Shown here: positions 25,601 through 37,600 of the stretch, in pieces
How the letters are laid out: each line of letters starts with the position of its first letter
How positions within the stretch are numbered: position 1 is the stretch's first letter
Assembly: GCF_027744825.2 (NCBI RefSeq)
Contig: NC_071347.1
Span: 13,267,501 to 13,331,500, forward strand
DNA length: 64,000 bases
Reading direction: 5' to 3'
Source of the DNA: Synchiropus splendidus
Lineage: Eukaryota > Chordata > Actinopteri > Syngnathiformes > Callionymidae
Notes under the pieces: generated by a model
What the model saw: the letters and a program-made list of their open reading frames with translations, nothing else
What the model was told of the DNA's origin: nothing
The model's database searches: none
Made by a program: the position numbers and the translations under genes

Positions 25601-28600
25601 ACAAACCTCTCGGATGGCATCTTAAGAATGCATGTCTCCAACTTCTTCCTGATCTTCTCCACTTCTTTTGGCCTGTCCAGGTTGTGAGAATCTTTAGCTA
25701 AGGGATAAAAGGCCCCTGTCAGTGGGTAAATCTGTCATTACTCTGGAGAACACCATGGAGGCGACCCCTCATGGCTAGTGCCATGACTGTAGTTGCGTTT
25801 AGAATACAGGTCCTCTCTCATGATGTCCTGACCTGACACTTGGTGCCTAAAATTTGTCACATCCAGAGTATTACCCTTTCCTTTGATCCAATTACTACTG
25901 AGATGTCCATATGAGGTCGCTTCGGGTGGGTTCGTGGACGCTTGTTCATGTGGAAAAGGTTTGTGTTTTGAGGCTGCATCCCTCTTGAACCAACCTAAAT
26001 TGAAGGATAACCAAATCTTGTTTTACAAGTCCCAACAGTCAACTCAGTCAAGTGTGACCATACTGCAATGGACATGTCTTCATTTCTCAGATGCTTTTTG
26101 CTGGTTAAAAGTACACCGTGGTCTTCTATTGTAATTATTCAAACACACCCTTGTTACGTTGTCTTTGTTTTATGTGGATTTCAGCGTTCTGTACTCCCAG
26201 ATCTGTCAGCACTGGTTTGCCTCCTAAATGTGCAGTTGTGACGTGAACACCGCAATGGTTTGAATAGCTTGCATTTTTCCCACCGCCCTTGTTGTCTGTT
26301 ATCTCTATAACTGATAAGTAACTCTTTCAGGTTGTTGTCTTTATTATTTCTTTAATCGTCTGATTAAATCTCAACACAATTGGAGTCACAGGTGACGTCA
26401 CAGTGTTTCTGTTAACCTTGTCATTCTTTTTATGTGGTTACCTTTTGAACATTGAAATGAAATTCTGCTCAGGAGACCCTGTTTTTAGTTTACATTCTTT
26501 TTTTAATGATCCTCTTACATAAGTCTAGAGTTGAATGAATGCCATGGCAAGTCTTTTCATGTTTTGTTATCAGACTACTCCATAAAGGAATGTTGCCAGA
26601 TACAGCATTAGTTCACCTCTGTTCCAGGCTTCATAGAGCTGTTCTTGATGAGCGTAGTAATTTGGGTTTTATTGCCACGTCTGGTTTGGTAGTACATGAG
26701 CGATGCCATGACTTGTTTGCAGTAAGTAAAAAAGGTGACTGTGACGCTATTGGCGGAGAAAAAGTCAACCTTTGGCTGTCAGACAATGAAATGTGGCTGT
26801 TGGTTTCCACCCGCGTCAGACGTTGTGTAAGAGGGGACAGATCCAAATTCAGCCTCTCACTTGTAATGTCACTGTCTCCGCCTGTTGCGAAAATAACCCA
26901 ACAAAGTTCAGGTGTGCCTACATATTGCCTGCTTAACTGCGGAATGGAGTCTTGTGAGCATGTGGAGAGCAAAATGTGTGCCCTTCGAGTGTCAGGCTGG
27001 ATTCATTAAAGCACTTAGTCCAGAATTACTCAAGAGTGAATGCTGAGTCCAGGCCAAGCTTCAGTGATCCTGAAAGGATGTCTTCTATTTTCAGTAACCA
27101 CATGGACCCAATAGATGGGGCAAATTAATGGAAAGTTCCCAGTGCTTTTCTCTTTCCATTACACCTCCAAACTTGCTGTATTTAGCGCGTTTACTGCATC
27201 TTTAACGTGTCACTTGTGCGGTTCTGAAGTTGGTTACAGTTGTTTTCTACCGAATAGCATCTATATGTAGATCCTCATTAAGTCGGTAATAACCAGATAA
27301 TTTGGATTTCAGGGTTCTTGTGTGTGCAATATTCTGTGGTTAAGACCATTACATTCAATTCAAAATATTTGCTGATTCAGCACTTAACTTCTTTATAGCA
27401 AGTGACATAATTTGGAAGTATATGGAAGTCGCCCAAAAACGACACCCGTGTTCCAATGCTATGGGTGTAAAATGTACACATATTGGTGAGGTTCCAACGC
27501 TCACAATCACATGATCTCGCCTCAACGCGCTGCGCACTGTGTTCTTAACAGGCCAGGGCAGACGGGCGGGTTCTATTTTTAGCAGGAGGGAAAAGTCAGT
27601 GGCCTCTTCTGTTCCCGCTGCGGCTCCTCTGCACTGCCGCCACAGCAGGAGTTGTGTGGGCCCCTGGATCACTTTTCTCCTCCCACCAAAGTTTGTGCCA
27701 ATATTTTTTTGCGGTAGGAATAAGCATGAGCTGATGGTTGTTGGTGCAGAGAGGTGCGGCTCCTATACAGAGGGCTTCTTTTTTTCCACCAGCAAGGTTA
27801 CTACGGTGGCCTTTTAGTGTCACCTGGGTGGACGGAGCACAGATGGGTTCACTCTGACCATTTTGCGACATGCCATTCTCCTGCACTCTTTTCCTAAATT
27901 TCCTGCCCCCCCTCACACACACCCAAGCATAAATGCATACTTACTGTCCAACTCCCCATGTCTTTTATCTTCCTCTCGACTTCTTCCCACCCACATACAA
28001 AGAGTGCACATAGCGCTGGCGATCCCCTAGATTAGTGTGTCTTTGTCTACAACAGCCAGCTGGTCCAGTTTTTCCTTACTGCCGCAGCTGTGCAACAATC
28101 CCACAAGTCCAACACGAGGACGCTTGTCACTGACAGACAACCGTAAATGTGAGAAGTTATGAAGAAAATACTTAAAAAAAAAATTCTTTCTCTATTTAAG
28201 TTGCCTCCTTAAAGTAACGTCACTCACAATATTCACATATTTAGTTTGATTAATCTCACTCTTATATGTTAGCCTCTCGCAGGATGTCTTAACTGTTCCC
28301 CTAAATTTGTACTGATGAAGATGCATTTTGAAAGGTATAATGTTGGAGCAAAGCACTAGTTTGATTCTCTTACTGGTTCTTCTGCTTGGACGTGTTTCAA
28401 CACGCCTAACTGCTACCAGGCCGTCGAAGTTGAACTCCAGGTGCATATCCGAGACAAAAGCAGGAATGTCGCTGCACAGACCCAGCATGCAGCATTTCTC
28501 ACACGACCACGAGTGACAGCGAAAAACACTTAAGTGCAGGTCATGTACATCAAACAAGGTTGCCAGAAAGGAGTGATATCTGCATAGGCCAGTCCATTGT

Positions 28601-31600
28601 TGAGAGTGAACAAGTCCAGCGGTGCTACTGCTGCATCAAGTCACAGAATAGTGATCTTAAGTATTTAAAGTATTTTTAATGAGACGTTAGTCATTTACTA
28701 TATGTGAATAAATTGATTGTACCTAAGTTATGAATGAAGACATTGTATTTAATAATAGATATTTGTTTCACACTCATTATTTTTCTTTATAGATTGCAAA
28801 TGATATGTAACTAAGAATTTTAAGCAGTAAAGGGATGATAAATGAAGGTTGTGTTTACTGATTTCCAATGTCAATGTTCAGTAGTTGACACTATAACAAC
28901 AAATCCAACTTATCTACAACATAGAGACGCCTTTTCCTTTAGTAAAACCTCATCTGGGAAGTCTAAGCTTCAATTTTAGTTTGTTTTTATTTCATGGCTC
29001 CTCTGCACTTAAAGCTTGCGGACAAGAGCGGGTTCATAAAAACTCCAAACACCTTTTTTATATCTCTACAACCGCCGTTTACTGGCTGACCACCTGTTGT
29101 TGCATTGTAACTACCCAGGAAGCGCAGCAACCTCTTCCACATGGGCAGATTGTGACGTCACTTCTCCCCGCCCGCGCAGAGGAACCGTCCGCTCTGATTG
29201 GTCCGTGGCGCTGAGAGGGGCGGTTCTCGGTGCGCCTTCTTCATAAACTTTTCCGTGCCGCTTCAGAGCTTCAGATGTTGTTCAGTCCTTCACATGCTGT
29301 GTTACCGGTGTGGCAGAAACTCTGACCGCATAGCTACATGATTTAAAGAATGGTCGGCGATTATTGCTCTTTCTCTGGTGACAAAACGGACATGCACTCT
29401 CAGAGAAACTCAAAAAACGGACTAAGTTGCAAAATGGTGCTTCAAGCGGTCGGTAAGGTGCTAAGGTAAGACACACGTCACGCTCTTCACTGCCACGTAA
29501 AACATACAAAAAAGTCCTCGTCAGTACTTCCATTCCATCTTAACAACTATCACGTCGTGTGTTCCAGTTCTTCTTGTTTATTGTTACTTGTCGAGTTTCA
29601 AGCCTCGTAGTGTCTTGTTACAGTGGTGGTGCAAGTGTATTTCCGTGCATGTGCCCGTCCGAAAAAGCGCAGACTGGTTGTCTCTTGTTAGCAGTAATTA
29701 CTAGAATAGAGTGACCTCTGGTTTTTGGGGTCGCTGCTAAGGAGCAGACGGTCATTACGGCCCAAAAAACGCCTTGTTCCGTTTGTAACTCTTGAGGGCA
29801 GGAGCGATACAATATAATACATGTGTTATTCACATACATCTCAAAATCAGTGGTATGCCAAATACTTTTATTTCGTCTAGATGATTTGAAAAACATATTG
29901 TTTGTCTGAGTCTACACTGTTGCTCTGCATGTTTACAAGAAGACTTGCTTACTTGACCCACATTTTGTGCATTAAAGTGGTGTGGAAATTCTTTTCACAC
30001 CATGTGCAGACTTTTCCGAATGTGTGGCCCAAATAAGTGGCATTAACAGTGAGGGTTTTGTTTGATACAACCCATCGAGGGTTAACGCAACTCTTGGCGG
30101 AAAACAAACATGCATGACTTGGTAAACATGTGGTGTGTTTAGTTTCCGTATTTGCATTTAACCTGGATATGTCAAATGAGGAAGTCATGCAGCATGAGTG
30201 TGTCCCTCCGGGGGACAGCTTGTATTAATACGGCTATAGATCTGCTTCCTTTTACCTTAGTCGTGGGAACAGGTGTTTGCTACACCAGGCCTTCAAGGTA
30301 TCGTGGTTGGTGGTCACATGAGGAGAAATGGAGCGGGAATAACCCACCGTTTTAGTAGATGTTAATGGTGACCACACACTGTTATTTTTTTATGGATTAT
30401 TTTGTCTGTTGCAAAACCAGCGACAGGTAGAGACACGTCCTGTTGGAACTGTTTAATATGTATGTTGCCCTCCTTTTTCTGAGTTTCACTGTGAAGAGCA
30501 CACTCGTTTATTACTTGCCCCGGAGCAAATGTTTTTCTCTCGTTCGACTCAGGATGGACTTCAGAGAAGTTAAACCGGGATACATAGTTGGAGGATTTAT
30601 GGGTGTGTTGGGGTTTTCCATAGCGGTTGGTTTTACTACTTCAAGCGAATGGTGAATTGCCTTTGGCAAAGAGGAAGTGTGAGATGTTGTCTTGGAAAAT
30701 TATGCTACAATCTCTCCCGAAAGCATGTGCCTCCTATTGTGCTTATTTGTTGTCTCTGTGGAATTTTAATTGAGTGTACTTTACCTATGCTATTTGCTTT
30801 AAGCTTGTGTAACGATAATCCCTGCGAGCTAGAGATGAGGTGCTAATAAGACATGAAGCGTGAGGACTGCAGCATTAATGTTGCTGTGAACAGGTAAACC
30901 TGAAGGGTCAGATGGAAGCCCTCATTGTGTTGTAGGGCTACGGGTGATGAATTAGGTCAGTGAAAAGCATTGCAAACTATTGCAAAAACTTGTATAATTT
31001 AGTTACATAAGGAATAAGCAGTTAATCAATTTGCAATGTTAAAAGTTAACTTGACCACTAACAGTGAGGCTGTGATTGTTACGCTCTATTGCAGTGTTGC
31101 TACTTCATTAATTGGGTTTTTGACATTGATGTGAAAGAGTTGATATCATCTCTTCGCTTGTCTTATCAAATTCTCTCCTCTTCCGTCATGTCCGAGCTCG
31201 CACCCCCCCAAACCTTGTCCCAAGTACTTCTCTTGAGGCCAATTCTTATCTCCTCATGACCTCTGCCCTTTCTCTTCCTGTCAAACATGTGCGTTGTGAT
31301 GTTGATGAGGCTCCATTATGGTTTTGGCAGGGGGTCTGGGCAGCCACTCCAGGCCAAGAGCTACTGAATGGAGCCTGGATCTGAGCTAAGCTGGGGCAAT
31401 GATGCTGACTGAACTGTGTGCACACACTTGTAAAGCCTTCGTCGTGGCTACACGTTTACAGTGTTCCTAAGGCCATTGATTATGTGGAAGCAGCTGGGAC
31501 CTCTTTGTTTGAGTTTGCCTCTTATCTCCCCAGATCTGATGAGTATTTGCCAGATTTCTTTTAATCTACCCAGAAACTTCAGGAGCAGCTTTAGACCCTC

Positions 31601-34600
31601 CCGTTTTGTCCGCCCCAAACTCTGTTTTTAGCCCTGTAATGGCTGCTGTGGTTCACAGTGGTGTGCTCAGTCTGCTCTCCACAGCCTGTGGTTTTTCGGG
31701 GAAAGGAACCATTGCGGCTATTCAATTTGATTCCTTAAATAGCCTGTGAGGACGGGCTGAAACCTGAGCTGCCTGACTCCGGCTCCTCGTCTCCTCCAAA
31801 AGTGATAAGAATTAACTCATTTAATTCTTATCAATGGATGATTAAAGCGTCACCAGTTTGCTGCTGATATGGAACTCTTTGGGCTTTTTAAAATTGCAGT
31901 TAATGATGAACTCGCATCACATAGGCGGAAGCAATCCATGGATTTTTAACCGTCTGTCTTGTTTGTCTTGTCTAGAATAGGTGGAAGCTTGTGACACTTG
32001 ACCGTTGAACTCCTTATCTTTCCTTTTCTTATCACACTCAAGTTCATCATTTCACAGTACATGGCTCTGTTGCTCCAACAGGTGGCTGCTTCGTCAATAT
32101 TTGTGTAGAACCTTTTTTGCCTTTCAAAACGTTGTAACGGAAGACGAGGATATTTTGTTTTATCACTGGCAGTTATTCTATCATGGAGAGCTGAGCTGGA
32201 AGAGGATGTGGACAAAAAAAAATCAAACAATAATTAATGAGTCAGAGCAGTTTCCTCATCGCAACCGCCTTTTTTAAATGAAGGTTTATTATTTGTAAAA
32301 CAAACAAACTTCTCCCATCTGCTTATGACAATAATTTTGCAGGCTTTATATTTTAACAGCTTGGTGATGTAGCCTTCAGATTATGCGGAAATATGCGTAC
32401 AGTGGTAGAGGCACTAGTTGGTTAACTAGATAAATAACATCCACTCTCCACTCTCCGCATGGCAATAACCAAAACCTCTGTTGTTAGCGGGTCTAGTGTG
32501 TTGGTCCAATTGATGTGGTTTGTGTTGGCAAATAGTTTTGGTATCCGGGTCCCGTCTTTTGTTTGTTTTTGTTTTTTTTGTAATATGTGGGGGAGAAACA
32601 AAAAAAAGGATGCTGTTTTGAAACATGCACTCAAGCCAAGTCTCCAGCAGAGTTTTGTAATGTGGCCCTGACCTGTGCCAGAATGAATCTGGAAGGGGTT
32701 TTCTTTATGAGCGCCACTACTGCAACATGCTGCAGTCCGCTTGTGAAGCGAATGATCCATCAGATTGAGTAGTTTGTCGACACACCAGGACGCACACATG
32801 TTTGTGCAATCACTGTCCCTCACACGGGAGTCACAGTCAGATTCTACTGGGCTTCTATGTGTGCTTTAACAGCTGCAGCGCGCTCTGCGAGTGAAGTAAC
32901 GGGCTGCTTACAAGAGTGTACTGTTTGTACTGAACTATGTTCTTTTAACATGTAGGTGTGTGTGTAACGCATTGTGTGTGAGCGAGGCTGGAGTAGAAGA
33001 AAGGTGGTAAGTGACGTTGGATGGCGGGGGGAGGTGGAGGAAAAGTGAAAGGGGGTTTGCTTGTGTTGCCTACAGACAGAGTTGAACAGCTGCCGGGTCT
33101 GTCGCTCCACAGATCTGCTGCAGTGACCTCCATGTCACCCAACTATACAACCCTGTTTCCTGGTTTGTGTGTACGAGATAACCACCGTCCGGGATCTAGG
33201 CTGTGTCACTCTGTTTTCGTGCGGCCCACATCATAGGAAGGATTCTTTTGGTGCCGGACTGGCTGTGTGAGTCCAGCCCAGTCGCCTGGACGCATGTGCC
33301 CAGTCCTGGCTTCAGTCCTCCTCCCGCCTCATGGTCTGGTGAGGCGAAAGAGTCATCTGCTGCCTTTTATGGCAAAGACTTGCCCAGCAGAAGTTTGCCA
33401 AGCACACAGTCAAAACAGACGTATGAGGTGAAGAATTCTGGCACAGAGGAAGTTTTTCTTTATCCTAAAATAATCTAATAGCTCCAGATATTCGCCTCCT
33501 GTGTCCTGTTCGGGGTAGGAAGGTTTTTTTTTTTTTTTCATGGAACATGATGAAATTTCAAGGGCAGGAAATAGCTTGGTGAACGGAGATGGTGGTGGGA
33601 GACCAACATGAACTGTGCACAGGATCCAAACACTTAACACAAAGTCTTTGAAAAGTGAGCTGACGGTGTCTGCGGATGAAGCGCTTGCTAAAGCTCTTTC
33701 ACATGATAGAACATGTTGCTCAAGCGCCAGAACCAGACAGACCACATGAATCTGTCTGCAACTTGAAACACTTTTTTGAAGTCTCTTGTTGTGGTTGATG
33801 GGGGGTTCCTGCTTGGACCTAGGATGCAGATAGCTATTAGACGTTTGAGCAGATAAACAAGCACCAGATCGGATAAAACACCAGCACTTTTGGAATCTGA
33901 GGCTGCTGTCACCGCGCCTCTCCGTGGTCTGAACATGAGGTTAAACAATACATGCTGAGTAGGAGGGGAAAAAAGCAACTAAGTATTAACATTTTAGGTT
34001 TTTCTTCTTAGGTTGAGGTGGACAGTTCAGACTGATACCTTCAGCATGTCTTCTGTGTGGCGCTGTTGTTGCCATGGTGCCACATTTATGACCTATTTGT
34101 GAACTTCTCTATTTTTTTGTCTTTGTGTATGAACTGAGAAATCTTATCACATTCCTTACTGAAAGATCCACCATTTTCACGCAAGTTGGGTTTGTGTGTT
34201 GTGTGACAATCATGACAGAAAGTGCATCTTCATTAATAGTTAGCCGCCTGTGATGTTCCTGCTTTATAAATGATCTTCAACATCCCGGCCATCGTCCCAG
34301 AGCAGGACGTGAAGCACTTGACGAATCATTAGCCAGCAAATGAGATTGCAGGCAGTGTGGTGTGACTTTTGGGTGTAATTGTGAAGGTCATTTACGAAGA
34401 TGTGCGCTGCAAACTTTTCTCACGACGTTCACCTTGAAGTGTGGCAGACGTGGAACGCGGGAATCTTAAACATTTACTAAGAAAGAGGTCCACTGACTCG
34501 CTGCGTGTCCGCATGCCTGCCGTTGTTTGCTGAGGTGGAAACAGTGCCGTGCTCCCGGCGGAGAGGCCTCGTGCTTCACAGTCTTGCCATGTTTTTAAGT

Positions 34601-37600
34601 GTTTATTAGTTCCCATGGATATCTCCTGGGCTGGTGTCAATCTGTCATTCCTTTCTCCCCATCTGCAGCGATTCCTCCCGCCTGTTCTCTCTCCAGCCTT
34701 ACTTAAATATGTCTCCAGTGGATTTAAGGCCTTTTTGTCCTGAAGCAGCCGGTCGTCGTCATTATGATGTAAAAACTGGAGTTTGGAACGTAAATCCTCC
34801 GACGGTTGACGTGCAATGAGTCTGACTACTGACTAATTTTTGTCCTCAGCATGTCTGACCTTTAAGTACTGTCTGTCTACCGGATCATGAGACCAGCAGT
34901 CATTCATCACTGCCTGTACCTGTAAAATGCTGTCGTCAGCACATATTTTAAGATTTCTGTGTTTCTGTTTCTGTGTTTTATCATGGCTGATACAAAGTTC
35001 TGGTTTATTTTTTTTAGATAAAATCGAAATACACCGTAGATAGCATGAAAAGCTGCTCTCCACTTGACACCCTGAGGTGGGTTTCACAGAGCTGGATGTT
35101 GAATCTACAGTTGCTCTTCATTATACTTCATGCTGGAAAGATGGCACCCGCGCCTCTGCTGCTGTAAACCTCTGTGAAGGAGGACACTTATTAGAATGTG
35201 TTAGCAGTGTGATAACTGGTTGGTGTGAGGGTTGTAGTCGCCCCCAAATTTGGCTTGAAGGTCATTAGCACGGGAAGTGGCTTGTATGTGGATCGCATTT
35301 TGTGCCGCCACCTCCAGACAAGCCTCAACTGTGTTTATTTGTCTCACTCATGTATCAAGCCTCGTTCGACCTTTGACCCCGGGACCGCAGAGGCTGCACT
35401 GAATGAGTGGGAGCAGCAGAAGGGGAGGGGTGGAAGTGCAGGAAGAGTGTGATATGACGTCCTCGTGCTAAAACCAGCAGTGGAAGTGGCAGACGCTTAG
35501 GATGGCCGTCTGTGCCGGCGCTCCAGACCTAATTTGAGGTCAGAGGCCAGCGTGGAAGGGTCAGGTACAGCAACAGAGGGCACATTGTTTGGACTGCTCG
35601 GGTGCCATCCGTCATAACCACACTTGTGTAGTCGTCATCTTGGGTGTTACAAAACAATCTTGTGAAGTTGTCACTCATTTGAGTCAGTGTTCTCCACAGC
35701 CGGTTAATCTTCTCCCTGTTCTCTGTCGCAGGAAGTCAAAGACGAAGCCAAATGGAAAGAAGCCTCCAGCAGAAGAGAAGAAGCAATATTTGGAGCCAGA
35801 GTTCACAAAAATCCGAGTGGTGGACTTCGATCTGAAGGAGCTGGTGGTGCTGCCCAGAGAGATCGACCTCAACGAATGGCTCGCCAGCAACAGTGAGTGA
35901 TTCTCACATGTTGTATGAAAGACAGAACATGCACAAGTTCTTTCTCAAGTTTTTAATTTATTTTTTCCGCCTTTTGTCTGTAATTTCACTTAAACTTACT
36001 ATCATTTTAGTCTAGTTTGGAGAGTTTTCGGCACAGAATTTAACAATACACCAACAACTCCATTGAACACTTACTATCTTTTAGAATTAATATAAAATAT
36101 GTAAATTTTAAGTCTCTTTTTTCCTCAACATAACAAAACTTTCTGTCATAGATTCACAGTTTGGCAGACTGATGCCTCAATTCCATTACAGCAGGCTACG
36201 CCACAAGTCAGATTTGGACCCAGATAGTTGTTAGTGTTTGGCATGGACTCCAAACCTTAACGGTTGTGGAAAACCACTACCTGTATCACACCTACTTGAG
36301 CTGTTATGAAAGATGTTTTTGCTTTCGTCTCGATCAAACCTGCCGTCGCTGCTCAGAACCTGTTTCCAGTGAAGCAGCCTTCGTCGCTCACTGCCAGCGT
36401 CTTTACAGCCTTGTGGGATCTTGGTGCCCACGGAGCTGCGACCAGGCTTCTCGATGTCTTGAGAGATTCAACATTCATCCCAGTTCTCCAGACTTGAACC
36501 AGGAAATAGCGTGTTTGAGAAAATACTCCGGTGTGATGTCATGGAGCGTCACAGTTTATGATAAGTGAACAGCACAGGAATGAGGAACCAGTGCAGACGT
36601 CGTCCGCTCAAGCGGTGGATGTGATGAGTTAATAAGATAATGAATGAACACCATCAGAAAACAAAACATCTGCCAATGAAATATAGGAGATGGAAGCAAT
36701 TATACATACAAATAGAACTAAGAATAGAATGCATTTTTATCTGCAATTTTGATGGTTAGGTTACGTTCTTTAAATGAATGAGTTATTTTTAGATTTGTTA
36801 TTATAATTAACCGTTCTAAAAGTGCTTAATCATCACTTAATGGAGTCAGAGAAACGTCAAAGTCAAAGCCTTCACCCTCACAACATTAATGATGGTAGCA
36901 ATATCAAATACAGCACTGATAATAATATATATAAGATTAACTAAATAAAAAATGAATAATTAATGTTCTGAATGTCCATTGAAATGCTCTAAAGAATATT
37001 TGAAGCAATTATTAGATAGTAAAATGGTTATTTTACATGAGAATTATTCAATAATTCTCATTGCGACTTCAGGATTGCAACATTTTAGCTATTGAAGAAC
37101 CATTCATGGTTAGATCTATTAATGCTGACTCACTAACTTGCACTTGGGTCTATAAAATAAATGGAACAGAAGGGGCAAAACCAACCAATGCAGATGCAAA
37201 TATATTGAACTAAGTAGCAGGGGAGAATGTTGAAACTGTGTCACACGTGCCCGGGGCTTTCCCTGTCATCCAGCTATCTGTTTTGAATAGGCGAAGAGGA
37301 GCGGCACCTTCCTGGTTGCAAAGGTATTTGTGTCAGGTAGATGAATGTTTTGAAGCATCAGCCATGACCTTTGCAGCCAGAGAGCCACTGAGGACAAAGG
37401 CTCACGTTTGTTTCAGTCAGAATGACTTTCTGATGTTGACCTTTTGCTCTCACTCGCAGCGACAACGTTCTTCAATCTCATCAACCTGCAGTACAGCACC
37501 ATCTCAGAGTTCTGCACTGGAGACACCTGTCAAGCCATGACGGCATGCAGCACGTAAGTGGCCCCCCTTCTCTGGTCACCTGGTCCCTCACCTGAACACA

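Larger units (their letters stand above)
13636..29129 (+). other. mob2: mob2 first intron, 5' part (exon 1a to exon 1c)
   Basis: About 15.5 kb with no shared coding exon. It holds two weaker first-exon candidates (15521-15555, 16486-16523), a hAT-like element (20034-20702), CRE sites, MEF2-type sites and simple repeats, which are listed separately. The remaining open frames are random in composition. Confidence 0.5.

Noticed and set aside
26539..27009. 156-codon plus-strand open frame in mob2 intron 1
   Set aside because: No recognisable motif, no splice or promoter context and an overlapping frame on the other strand; consistent with chance.
28192..28557. 121-codon minus-strand frame
   Set aside because: Mixed composition but no motif, splice site or neighbour support.
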